DNA from: Rhizobacter sp.
Lineage (GTDB): Bacteria; Pseudomonadota; Gammaproteobacteria; Burkholderiales; Burkholderiaceae_C
DNA length: 34,528 bases
Reading direction: 5' to 3'
Assembly: GCA_025355545.1 (NCBI GenBank)
Contig: JANXZN010000095.1
Span: 1-34,528 of the forward strand
Shown here: positions 19,612-27,515 of the stretch, piece after piece
How the letters are laid out: each line of letters begins with the position of its first letter
Position numbering within the stretch: the first letter of the stretch is position 1
Made by a program: the position numbers and the translations under genes
Notes under the pieces: generated by a model
The model's input: the letters and a program-made list of their open reading frames with translations, nothing else
Database searches by the model: none
What the model was told of the DNA's origin: nothing

Positions 19612-20253
19612 TCAGGTCTGGAAACGCTGGCGCAGCAGTGTCGTGATGTCGAGCACGCTGCGGCCGGTGGCAGCGCGCACCGCGTCGGCGTACGGCGGCA
19701 TGTTGGTGCATTCGAGCACGATCGTCGAGAGCCGCGGATGGCGGGCAATCAATCGCCGTGCGGCGGCGACGGTTTCTTCGCGCGCGTTGGCGGTGTCGAG
19801 CGCGGCTTCGCCGTGCAGCAGGCAGCGCTGGAACGCGCAGCCGGGTTCGAGGCCTTCGATCGGCGTGTCGGGCGGTGCGCCGGCCGCGCGCAGGTGATCG
19901 TCACCCAGCCTTGCCGCATCGACGGTGATGACACCCGCGCCGCTCGACTCCGCGAGCAGCAGCAGCCTCGAAGTCCAGACCGGCACCGGCAGCGCCGCCT
20001 GCAGCTCGCACTGGAACAGCACGAGGAACCCGCAGCTGGTCGTGATAGCGGTCGCGCCTTCGGCGACGAGCGCGCGGCCGGCGTCGATGAACGGCTGCAG
20101 CAGCGCCGGGTCGCGCTCGCGCACCACGCGCTGCGGCGAGGCGCGCGGCACGGTGCGGCAGCGCACCGGGAAGTCGAAGGTCTCCGGATTGCCGATGTCG
20201 CCGACGATGCGCGCAAAGCGCGTGTCGAGCATCAGCACCCCGAGCGTGTTCAC
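19612..20253 (-). CDS. Aspartate/glutamate/hydantoin racemase family protein
   Basis: 213 residues from GTG 20253, whose GTGA overlaps the stop of the regulator gene by four bases. The N-terminus NTLGVLMLDTRFARIVGDIG is typical of this family, and two candidate catalytic cysteines are present: TTSCGFLVLFQ and VLECTNMPPYAD. Such enzymes racemise amino acids or hydantoins by a two-base Cys mechanism. Together with the oxoprolinase 15 nt downstream it suggests stereo-inversion before ring opening. The true substrate cannot be read from sequence. Confidence 0.85.
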   Translation of the reverse strand: MNTLGVLMLDTRFARIVGDIGNPETFDFPVRCRTVPRASPQRVVRERDPALLQPFIDAGRALVAEGATAITTSCGFLVLFQCELQAALPVPVWTSRLLLLAESSGAGVITVDAARLGDDHLRAAGAPPDTPIEGLEPGCAFQRCLLHGEAALDTANAREETVAAARRLIARHPRLSTIVLECTNMPPYADAVRAATGRSVLDITTLLRQRFQT

Positions 20254-20795
20254 AAGGAAGTCGCCGCCCGCGCAGCCTGGTCGTACAGCCCCGACATCGT
20301 GCGCAGCAGCCGCGCCATCTCGCCGATGTCGGCATTGCGTTCGGTGTCGAGGTTCGCGATCAGGCAGGCCTCGCGCACCTCGCGGTACTGCCGCACCGCC
20401 GTCTCGCCGGCCGGCGACGGGCGGTAGATCACTTCCTTGCCGACCTTCTCGGCCTGCACGAGACCGGCGGCGACGAGCTTCTTCAGCGAGTACGCGACGA
20501 CGTGCGTGTCCTCGTAGTTCAGCACGAAGCAGATGTCGGCGAGCTTCTTGTTGCGCTCGCGGTGGTTCAGGTGGTGCAGCACCAGCACATCGGTGATCGT
20601 CAGGTCGGGGCAGCCGGCGGCGGCCATGCAGCGCATCGCCCAGCGCGAGAACGCGTTCCACGCGACGATCATGCCGAACTCGAATTCCGACAGCTCGACG
20701 CTGCGCGGCGAGACCAGGTGCGACGACGAGACGATGCCGCGCGTGCGCGCCTTCGGCTTCACGGCGACCTTCGCGTGGGCGCGGGCATCCTTCAA
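20250..20795 (-). CDS. MarR-like winged-helix transcriptional regulator
   Basis: 181 residues. The winged-helix region runs from about 75 to 140 (ITDVLVLHHLNHRERNKKLA, then DTHVVAYSLKKLVAAGLVQA as recognition helix and wing). The start is TTG 20795, supported by GGAAGG seven bases upstream. It is first in the regulator-racemase-oxoprolinase operon and divergent from the TRAP genes; an inverted repeat lies 20 bp upstream of its start. It probably controls both directions in response to the imported compound (inference). Confidence 0.85.
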   Translation of the reverse strand: MKDARAHAKVAVKPKARTRGIVSSSHLVSPRSVELSEFEFGMIVAWNAFSRWAMRCMAAAGCPDLTITDVLVLHHLNHRERNKKLADICFVLNYEDTHVVAYSLKKLVAAGLVQAEKVGKEVIYRPSPAGETAVRQYREVREACLIANLDTERNADIGEMARLLRTMSGLYDQAARAATSL

Positions 20796-20814
20796 ACTGC
20801 GACCTTCCGAAACG

Positions 20815-20832
20815 TTGACAATTTATTGCCAA
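20815..20832. promoter_or_regulatory. Palindromic operator candidate between MarR regulator and TRAP operon
   Basis: TTGACAATTTATTGCCAA is an 8-2-8 inverted repeat with one mismatch in an otherwise GC-rich region, the size and symmetry expected for a MarR-type dimer site. Its left half contains TTGACA, a perfect -35 for the rightward direction, though no good -10 at 16-18 nt spacing is seen. It lies 20 bp from the regulator start and about 120 bp from the dctP start. Confidence 0.5.
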
Positions 20833-20954
20833 TTTATCGAAGTTTCATCGACACTGCAAGCCGGTAGAAGAACCGATGCCGGACGTTGCGGGTTCGCTCT
20901 ATGCTTTTGCGGCCGATCCCATCCTGGACCGAATTCCAGCCAACCGGAGTGCTC

Positions 20955-21929
20955 ATGAACCTGACCCGTCGTCTCGTCTGCCTGGCCGCCCTGCTCAGCG
21001 TCGCGGCCACCGCCTCGGCGCAGACCAAGTGGGACCTGCCCGCCGCCTACCCGGCGAACAACTTCCACACCGAGAACCTGACCCAGTTCGCGGCCGACGT
21101 CGACAAGGCCACGGGCGGCAAGCTGAAGATCACCGTGCACGCTAACGCCTCGCTGTTCAAGGCGCCCGAGATCAAGCGCGCGGTGCAGGGCGGCCAGGCG
21201 CAGATGGGCGAGATCCTGATGGCCAACTTCCAGAACGAATGGCAGATCTTCGGCGTCGACGGCCTGCCCTTCCTGGCCGACAGCTACGAAGCCGCGGCCA
21301 AGCTTTACAAGGCGCAAAAGCCGGCGCTCGACAGACGCCTCGGCGAGCAGGGCATGCTGCTGCTGTACGCGGTGCCGTGGCCGCCGCAGGGCATCTACGC
21401 GAAGAAGCCGATCGCCTCCGCCGCCGACCTGAAGGGCCTGAAGTGGCGCGCCTACAGCCCGGCCACCTCGCGCATCGCCGAGCTCGTCGGCGCGCAGCCG
21501 GTCACGGTGCAGGCGGCCGAGCTCTCGCAGGCGATGGCCACCGGCGTGATCGAGAGCTACATGTCGTCGGCCTCGACCGGCTACGACAGCAAGACCTACG
21601 AGTACATCAAGTTCTGGACCGACACCCATGCCTGGCTGCCGAAGAACGGCGTGCTCGTCAACAAGGCCGCGTTCGACGCGCTCGACAAGCCGAGCCAGGC
21701 CGCGCTGCTGAAGGCCGGCGCCGACGCCGAGGCGCGCGGCTGGGCGCTCTCGAAGACCAAGAACACCGAGTACATCGACCTGCTGAAGAAGAACGGCATG
21801 ACGATCGTCGCGCCGAGCGCGCAGCTCACGAGCGACATGAAGAAGATCGGCGACACGATGCTGAAGGAATGGCTCGACAAGGCCGGCCCCGAAGGCCAGG
21901 CCGTCGTCGACGCCTACAAGAAGATCTGA
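20955..21929 (+). CDS. dctP: TRAP transporter solute-binding protein (DctP family)
   Basis: 324 residues from ATG 20955 with GGAG upstream. A cleavable signal peptide ends at about 22 (ATASA-Q). The mature protein has the DctP fold features: the conserved Arg region in LKGLKWRAYSPATSRIAELVGAQPVTV, which usually contacts a carboxylate, and AELSQAMATGVIES. It captures a carboxylate-type solute in the periplasm and delivers it to DctQM. The stop TGA overlaps the dctQ ATG by one base. The symbol denotes family, not a demonstrated C4-dicarboxylate substrate. Confidence 0.92.
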   Translation: MNLTRRLVCLAALLSVAATASAQTKWDLPAAYPANNFHTENLTQFAADVDKATGGKLKITVHANASLFKAPEIKRAVQGGQAQMGEILMANFQNEWQIFGVDGLPFLADSYEAAAKLYKAQKPALDRRLGEQGMLLLYAVPWPPQGIYAKKPIASAADLKGLKWRAYSPATSRIAELVGAQPVTVQAAELSQAMATGVIESYMSSASTGYDSKTYEYIKFWTDTHAWLPKNGVLVNKAAFDALDKPSQAALLKAGADAEARGWALSKTKNTEYIDLLKKNGMTIVAPSAQLTSDMKKIGDTMLKEWLDKAGPEGQAVVDAYKKI

Positions 21930-22477
21930 TGGCGGCGGCCGCCGCTCAGGGTGCAGCGCCCGGCGCGCTGCGCCGGTCTCTCGATGCGCTCTACGACGGT
22001 GCCGCCGCGCTCGCCGGGGTGTTCATGGTGCTGCTGCTGGTGATGGTGATGCTGTCCATCCTCGGCCGGCAGCTGCACTTCAACCTGCCCGGGGTCGACG
22101 CCTACGCCGGCTACATGATGGCGGCCACCGGCTTCCTCGCGCTGGCGCACACGCTGAAGAAGGGCGAACACATCCGCGTGACCTTGCTGATCGGGTCGCT
22201 CAGGGGCGGCTGGAAGCGCGGCTTCGAGGTCTGGGCGCTGTTCGCGGCGTCGCTGCTCGCGGCGCTGGCGGCGTTCTACAGCTGCAAGCTGGCGTGGCAG
22301 TCGTACATCTTCCACGACATCTCGACCAGCAACGATGCGACGCCGCTGTGGCTGCCCGAGCTGACGATGGCGATCGGCACCGTCGTGCTGGCGATCGCGT
22401 TCATCGACGAACTCGTGCTCGAGCTGCGCGGCGAGCGCATCGTCGTCACGTCCGAAGAGGCTTCGCACAATGAGTGA
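21929..22477 (+). CDS. dctQ: TRAP transporter small permease (DctQ family)
   Basis: 182 residues with four hydrophobic helices (about 20-45, 55-75, 93-115, 135-158). The signature GVDAYAGYMMAATGFLALAHTLKKGEHIRV has the conserved Lys-Gly-Glu-His segment of DctQ. It starts in the dctP stop (TGATG) and overlaps dctM by eight bases, so all three proteins are probably produced in step. Confidence 0.92.
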   Translation: MAAAAAQGAAPGALRRSLDALYDGAAALAGVFMVLLLVMVMLSILGRQLHFNLPGVDAYAGYMMAATGFLALAHTLKKGEHIRVTLLIGSLRGGWKRGFEVWALFAASLLAALAAFYSCKLAWQSYIFHDISTSNDATPLWLPELTMAIGTVVLAIAFIDELVLELRGERIVVTSEEASHNE

Positions 22478-23771
22478 CTTCGCGATCACGGCGCTGCTGA
22501 TCGCGGCGCTGTTTCTCATTCTGGGCAGCGGCGTGTGGATCGGCCTGACGCTGTCGGGCGTGGCCTGGATCGGCATGCAGATGTTCAGCTCGCGCCCGGC
22601 CGGCGACGCGATGGCGGTGACGATCTGGGGCTCGGCCTCGAGCTGGACCCTGACCGCTCTGCCGCTGTTCATCTGGATGGGCGAGATCCTGTTTCGCACG
22701 CGGCTGAGCCAGGACATGTTCAAGGGCCTGGCGCCGTGGATGCAGGCGCTGCCCGGCCGCTTGCTGCACGTCAACGTGGTCGGCTGCGCGATCTTCGCGG
22801 CAGTGTCGGGCTCGAGTGCCGCGACCTGCGCGACGATCGGCAAGATGAGCCTGCCCGAGCTGAACAAGCGCGGCTACCCGGACATCATGTCGGTCGGCTC
22901 CCTGGCCGGCGCCGGCACCTTGGGCCTGCTGATCCCGCCCAGCATCATCATGATCGTCTACGGCGTCACCGCCGACGTGTCGATCTCGCAGCTGTTCATC
23001 GGCGGCGTGATCCCCGGGGTGCTGCTGGCGCTGATCTTCTCGGCCTACATCGCGTTCTGGTCGCTGACCCACAAGGAGTTGATCCCGCCGGCCGACGCAC
23101 CGATGAGCTTCGGCCAGAAGCTGCACGAGTCGCGCAACCTGATCCCGGTGGTGCTGCTGATCGCCGCGGTGCTGGGTTCGATCTACGCCGGCATCGCGAC
23201 CGCCACCGAGGCCGCCGGGCTGGGCGTGGTCGGCGCGCTGATGGTGTCGGTGCTGCAGGGCTCGATGAGCCGGCAGACCTTCAAGGATTCGCTGATGGGC
23301 GGCACGCGCCTGTACTGCATGATCGCGCTGATCCTGGCCGGCGCGGCGTTCCTGACCCTCAGCATGGGCTACATCGGGCTGCCGCGGCACCTGGCCGAAT
23401 GGATCGGCGGCCTGGGGCTGACGAAGTTCCAGCTGATCATGGCGCTGACCGCGTTCTACGTCGTGCTCGGCTGCTTCCTCGACGGCATCTCGATGGTCGT
23501 GCTGACGATGGGCGTGATTCAACCGACGGTGCAGAAGGCCGGCATCGACCCGCTGTGGTTCGGCATCTTCATCGTCATCGTGGTCGAGATGGCACAGGTC
23601 ACGCCGCCGGTGGGTTTCAACCTGTTCGTGCTGCAGGGCATGACCCGGCGCAGCATCGTCTACATCGCACGCGCCGCGTTCCCGTTCTTCCTGCTGATGG
23701 TCGCGATGGTCGTGCTGCTGTACGCGTTCCCGCAGATCGTCACCTTCCTGCCGCTGCAGATGAAGTCCTGA
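22470..23771 (+). CDS. dctM: TRAP transporter large permease (DctM family)
   Basis: 433 residues, the usual size, with about 12 TM helices. Family motifs include AVSGSSAATCATIGKMSLPE and GTLGLLIPPSIIMIVYG, and the C-terminal EMAQVTPPVGFNLFVLQG. It is the Na+-driven translocating subunit. A 154-nt gap follows before the next gene, in which I see no clear terminator. Confidence 0.94.
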   Translation: MSDFAITALLIAALFLILGSGVWIGLTLSGVAWIGMQMFSSRPAGDAMAVTIWGSASSWTLTALPLFIWMGEILFRTRLSQDMFKGLAPWMQALPGRLLHVNVVGCAIFAAVSGSSAATCATIGKMSLPELNKRGYPDIMSVGSLAGAGTLGLLIPPSIIMIVYGVTADVSISQLFIGGVIPGVLLALIFSAYIAFWSLTHKELIPPADAPMSFGQKLHESRNLIPVVLLIAAVLGSIYAGIATATEAAGLGVVGALMVSVLQGSMSRQTFKDSLMGGTRLYCMIALILAGAAFLTLSMGYIGLPRHLAEWIGGLGLTKFQLIMALTAFYVVLGCFLDGISMVVLTMGVIQPTVQKAGIDPLWFGIFIVIVVEMAQVTPPVGFNLFVLQGMTRRSIVYIARAAFPFFLLMVAMVVLLYAFPQIVTFLPLQMKS

Positions 23772-23925
23772 GCGGCGCGCGAAGCCTCGAACTGGCCGAC
23801 CCAAGGCCCGCATTTCCGCTCATTGCAGCGCGGCGTTCGACGCGACCATCGCCGGGTGAAGAAGTGTCGGCCGACGCTCGCCCGCTGGGTGAACGCGCAC
23901 GGCCGACGATTGCAAGGACACCACG

Positions 23926-26505
23926 ATGGCCGAGATGTTGACCCCCCTTGAATGGGCCAAAGCCCCGGAGCACCTGGACATGCGCGGCGCCGACACGCCC
24001 TGCGGACCGGGCAACGCCTCTTCCGACAAGGCCACCCGCGACGCCTTCTGCTGGCCGACGCCGCCCTACGCCAGCTACCCGCCGGCCACGCCGCAGACCG
24101 ACCCGCTGCCCTGCGAGATCATCGGCCTGAACGACAGTCGCACCAAAGGCCGGCTGACCTTCTTCGTGCCCGAGGAAGGCGTCGCGCACGTCCAGCTGCC
24201 GCCGGCGCGCACGACCCTGCCGCTGCGCTTCGACCAGTTCCGCTCGCTGACGCTGACCACGCCGCTGCGGCCGGGCGCGCTCGCGCTCGGCGACCCGCAC
24301 GCCGGCCTGCTCGGGCACCGCGCGCATTCTCTGTACCAGCTCACGCTGGCGAGCGGCGTCGAGCTGACCGGCGAGACCATCGGTCACGTCGAGAACGCGT
24401 TCGGGCTGTTCCTGTTCCACCCCTGCGCCGAGGCCGGCTCGGCCGACGACGACGGCAGCGTGACGCGCTGCTTCGTGCCGCGCAACGCCTACGACCAGTT
24501 CGAGATCGGCTCCAGCATCGGTGAGCTGCTGATCGAACAGCACAGCGCGACACCGGCGCAGATCGAGGCGGCCGCGGGCGTCCAGCAGCAGCTGCGCCGG
24601 CGCAAGCTCGGCGATGTGCTGGTGACGCGCCAGGTCGTCACGCCGGTGCAGTTGCTCGAGGCGATCGAGCGCCAGGCGAAGATGCCGATGGTGCGCATCG
24701 GCGAGGCGCTGGTCTCGCTCGGCATGATCGACGACACGCAGCTGCAGGAGGCGCTCGCGCAGCAGCGCAGCGACCGCAGCGTGCCGCTGGGCGAACTGCT
24801 GGTGCGCATGGGCGTGGTCTCGCGCGAGGGCCTGCAGGTCGCGCTGTCGCGCAAGATGGGCTACCCGCTGGTCGACGTCGACAGCTTCCCGATCGAGGCC
24901 GAGGCGCTGCGGCGCCTAAGCTATTCGGTCGCGATGCGGCTGCAGGTGCTGCCGTTGCTGCTGCGCGACGGCCGCCTGATCGTCGCGCTCGACGACCCGG
25001 CGCGGCGCCGCAGCGCGGTCGACGAGGTCGAGTTCAGCGCGCAGATGAAGGTCGTGCCGGTACTGGCCAACAGCCGCTCGATCGATGCGGTGCTGCACGC
25101 CGCCTACGAGAAGATCGGCGCGGTCGACGGCCCGCGCAGCGCCGCGCAGGACGCGGCGCTGTCGATGAAGCTCGACTTGCCCGACACCGGCAAGCTGGTC
25201 GAGACGCTCGAGCGCGAAGGCCTGGACCGCGCCGGCGACAACGACCGGCCGATCGAGCAGTCCGACAACTCGCTGGTGCGGCTGCTCAACAACATGATCA
25301 TCGAGGCCGACCGCGAGGGTGTCTCCGACATCCACATCGAGAGCTACCCGGGGCGCGAGAAGATCCGCGTGCGCTTCCGCAAGGACGGCGTGCTGCGCAC
25401 CTACCTCGAGCTGCCGCCGAACTACCGCAATGCGCTGATCGCCCGCGTCAAGATCATGTGTGAGCTCGACATCTCCGAGCGGCGCAAGCCGCAGGACGGC
25501 AAGATCAACTTCGCGAAGTTCTCGCCGCAGCACAAGCTCGAGCTGCGTGTCGCCACGGTGCCGACGAATCACGGCCTCGAAGACGTCGTGTTGCGCCTGC
25601 TGTCGTCGGCCAAGCCAATGCCGGTCGACCGGCTCGAGCTGTCGGCCGACAACCTCGCGCGCCTGAAGCACGCGGTCGAGCGGCCCTACGGCATGGTGCT
25701 GTGCGTCGGCCCGACCGGCTCGGGCAAGACCACCACGCTGCACTCGGCGCTCAGCCACATCAACGTGCCCGAGCGCAAGATCTGGACCGCCGAGGACCCG
25801 ATCGAGATCACCCAGCCGGGCCTGCGCCAGGTGCAGGTGAACCCGAAGATCGAATGGACCTTCGCGAAGGCACTGCGCGCGTTCCTGCGCGCCGACCCGG
25901 ACGTGATCATGGTCGGCGAGATCCGCGACCAGGAGACCGCGAACATGGTCGTCGAGGCCTCGCTGACCGGCCACCTGGTGCTGAGCACACTGCACACCAA
26001 CAGCGCGCCCGAAACCGTGACGCGTCTGCTCGACATGGGGCTGGACCCGTTCAACTTCGGCGACTCGCTGCTCGCGGTGCTGGCGCAGCGCCTGGTGCGC
26101 CGCCTGTGCACGCACTGCCGCACGACCAAGCCGGCCACGCCCGAGCAGTCGGACGAACTGCTCGCCGACTACATGTTGGCCTTCGGCGCCGAGCCGCCGG
26201 TCGACCGCGACGTGGTCATGGCCGGCTGGATGCAGCGCAACAGCCGCGCTGGCCGGCTGATGCTGCACCACGCACCCGGCTGCAAGGAGTGCAGCGACAG
26301 CGGCTACAAGGGGCGTGCCGGCATCCACGAGATGATGATCGTGTCGCGCGAGCTGCGCCGCCTGATCCAGACCAACGCGCCGGCCGAGGCGATCCAGCGC
26401 GTCGCGCTGGCCGAAGGCATGCGCACCTTGCGCCAGGACGGCATCGACAAGGTGCTGACTGGCGTCACCTCGATCGAGGAAGTGCGCGCGACCAGCAACG
26501 TGTGA
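23926..26505 (+). CDS. PulE/GspE-type secretion or pilus ATPase with repeated MshEN-like N-terminus
   Basis: 859 residues, start ATG 23926 behind AAGGA. Residues 1-195 are an unfamiliar region. Four 30-residue repeats follow at 197-316. A GspE_N-like linker (SYSVAMRLQVLPLLL) leads into the ATPase: Walker A GPTGSGKTTT (595-604, K601), an Asp box (AEDPIEI), a Walker B region (DPDVIMVGEIRD), a His box (GHLVLSTLHTN) and a zinc tetracysteine (C728, C731, C786, C789). Such hexameric ATPases drive pilin or pseudopilin assembly. No pilin, GspF or secretin gene is adjacent, so its machine is elsewhere. It is separated by one base from a solute-binding protein gene and is in operon with a diguanylate cyclase. 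Confidence 0.9.
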   Translation: MAEMLTPLEWAKAPEHLDMRGADTPCGPGNASSDKATRDAFCWPTPPYASYPPATPQTDPLPCEIIGLNDSRTKGRLTFFVPEEGVAHVQLPPARTTLPLRFDQFRSLTLTTPLRPGALALGDPHAGLLGHRAHSLYQLTLASGVELTGETIGHVENAFGLFLFHPCAEAGSADDDGSVTRCFVPRNAYDQFEIGSSIGELLIEQHSATPAQIEAAAGVQQQLRRRKLGDVLVTRQVVTPVQLLEAIERQAKMPMVRIGEALVSLGMIDDTQLQEALAQQRSDRSVPLGELLVRMGVVSREGLQVALSRKMGYPLVDVDSFPIEAEALRRLSYSVAMRLQVLPLLLRDGRLIVALDDPARRRSAVDEVEFSAQMKVVPVLANSRSIDAVLHAAYEKIGAVDGPRSAAQDAALSMKLDLPDTGKLVETLEREGLDRAGDNDRPIEQSDNSLVRLLNNMIIEADREGVSDIHIESYPGREKIRVRFRKDGVLRTYLELPPNYRNALIARVKIMCELDISERRKPQDGKINFAKFSPQHKLELRVATVPTNHGLEDVVLRLLSSAKPMPVDRLELSADNLARLKHAVERPYGMVLCVGPTGSGKTTTLHSALSHINVPERKIWTAEDPIEITQPGLRQVQVNPKIEWTFAKALRAFLRADPDVIMVGEIRDQETANMVVEASLTGHLVLSTLHTNSAPETVTRLLDMGLDPFNFGDSLLAVLAQRLVRRLCTHCRTTKPATPEQSDELLADYMLAFGAEPPVDRDVVMAGWMQRNSRAGRLMLHHAPGCKECSDSGYKGRAGIHEMMIVSRELRRLIQTNAPAEAIQRVALAEGMRTLRQDGIDKVLTGVTSIEEVRATSNV
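24514..24873 (+). repeat. Four tandem 30-residue MshEN-like repeats within the ATPase
   Basis: Repeats start at residues 197, 227, 257 and 287, each a 24-residue motif of the form [RKSP]-[LI]-G-[ED]-x-L-[VI]-x(8)-[QGS]-[LI]-x2-A followed by a six-residue spacer. The best copies are RIGEALVSLGMIDDTQLQEA and PLGELLVRMGVVSREGLQVA. This resembles the c-di-GMP-binding MshEN motif pair of the Vibrio ATPase MshE, but doubled. Confidence 0.7.
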
Positions 26506-26506
26506 C

Positions 26507-27511
26507 ATGCCCGGGCCCGAAACCCCCCGGACGACACGCGGCTGTCGCCGCGCGGCGCTGAAGCTCGCGGCGCTGTGCGGGCTGGCCTTTTGCCTGCCGG
26601 TATGGGCCGCCCCGCTGACCCTCGCGATCGCGCGCACGCCGCTGTCGCTGCCGCTGTACGTAGCGCAGGCCGAGGGCTACTTCGCGGCCGTCGGCCTTGC
26701 GCCGAAGATCATCGACTGCGTCGGCGGGCACCGCTGCCTGCAACTCGTGCTCGACGGCGCCGCCGATGTCGCCACCGCCTCCGACTCGCCGGTGATGTTC
26801 CGCAGTTTCGAGCGCGACGACTACGTCGTCTTCGGCACGTTCGCGACCACCTCCGACGACGTCAAGCTGGTCGTTCGCCGCAGTGCCGGCATCACCGAGC
26901 CCGGCCAGCTGCGCGGCAAGAAGGTCGGCGTGGTACGCGGCTCGTCGAGCCAGTTCTTTCTCGACTCGTACCTGCTGTGGCACGGCATCGACCCCGGCTC
27001 GGTCGATCAGATTGCGCTGCAGCCCGACGAGATGGCGGCGGCGATGCGCTCCGGCAGGGTGGCCGCGGTGGCCGCCTGGGAGCCGTTCGCATTCGACGCC
27101 ATTGCCGCGTTTAGGGGCGACGCCGCCGTGTTGCCCCACTCCGGCGTCTATACCTCGAGCTTCAACCTGGTCGCGCACCGGCGCCTGGCCGGCGCGCGCG
27201 ACGCCGATCTGACGAAACTGCTGCGCGCCGTTGCGCGCGCCGAGGCTTTCATCCAGAGCCACCCGATCGAATCGCAAGCCATCCTGCGCGCGCGACTCGG
27301 TGTCGACCAGCGCTTCATCGACTGGGTCTGGCCCGGGCTGCGTTTCCAGCTCACGCTCGATCAAAGCCTGCTCAAGACCCTGGAAAGCGAAGCGCGCTGG
27401 GCCATTCGGGAGGGCCACGTGACGGGCAAAACCGTCCCCGGCTACCAGCGCTACCTGCACGCACCGCCCTTGCGTGAGGTCGACGCCATCGCGGTCGGCC
27501 TGCCGCAGTGA
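26507..27511 (+). CDS. Orphan ABC-type solute-binding protein (NMT1/SsuA-like)
   Basis: 334 residues. The signal peptide (RRAALKLAALCGLAFCLPVWA) is followed by a periplasmic type II binding fold: LTLAIARTPLSLPLYVAQAE, GYFAAVGLAPKI, VLDGAADVATASDSPVMF and LRGKKVGVVRGSSSQFFLDS are typical of nitrate/taurine/thiamine-precursor binding proteins. No ABC permease or ATPase gene is near. It starts one base after the ATPase stop and ends four bases before a membrane diguanylate cyclase. It may therefore serve as a sensory binding protein rather than a transporter part (inference). The ligand is unknown. Confidence 0.85.
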   Translation: MPGPETPRTTRGCRRAALKLAALCGLAFCLPVWAAPLTLAIARTPLSLPLYVAQAEGYFAAVGLAPKIIDCVGGHRCLQLVLDGAADVATASDSPVMFRSFERDDYVVFGTFATTSDDVKLVVRRSAGITEPGQLRGKKVGVVRGSSSQFFLDSYLLWHGIDPGSVDQIALQPDEMAAAMRSGRVAAVAAWEPFAFDAIAAFRGDAAVLPHSGVYTSSFNLVAHRRLAGARDADLTKLLRAVARAEAFIQSHPIESQAILRARLGVDQRFIDWVWPGLRFQLTLDQSLLKTLESEARWAIREGHVTGKTVPGYQRYLHAPPLREVDAIAVGLPQ

Positions 27512-27515
27512 CGCG

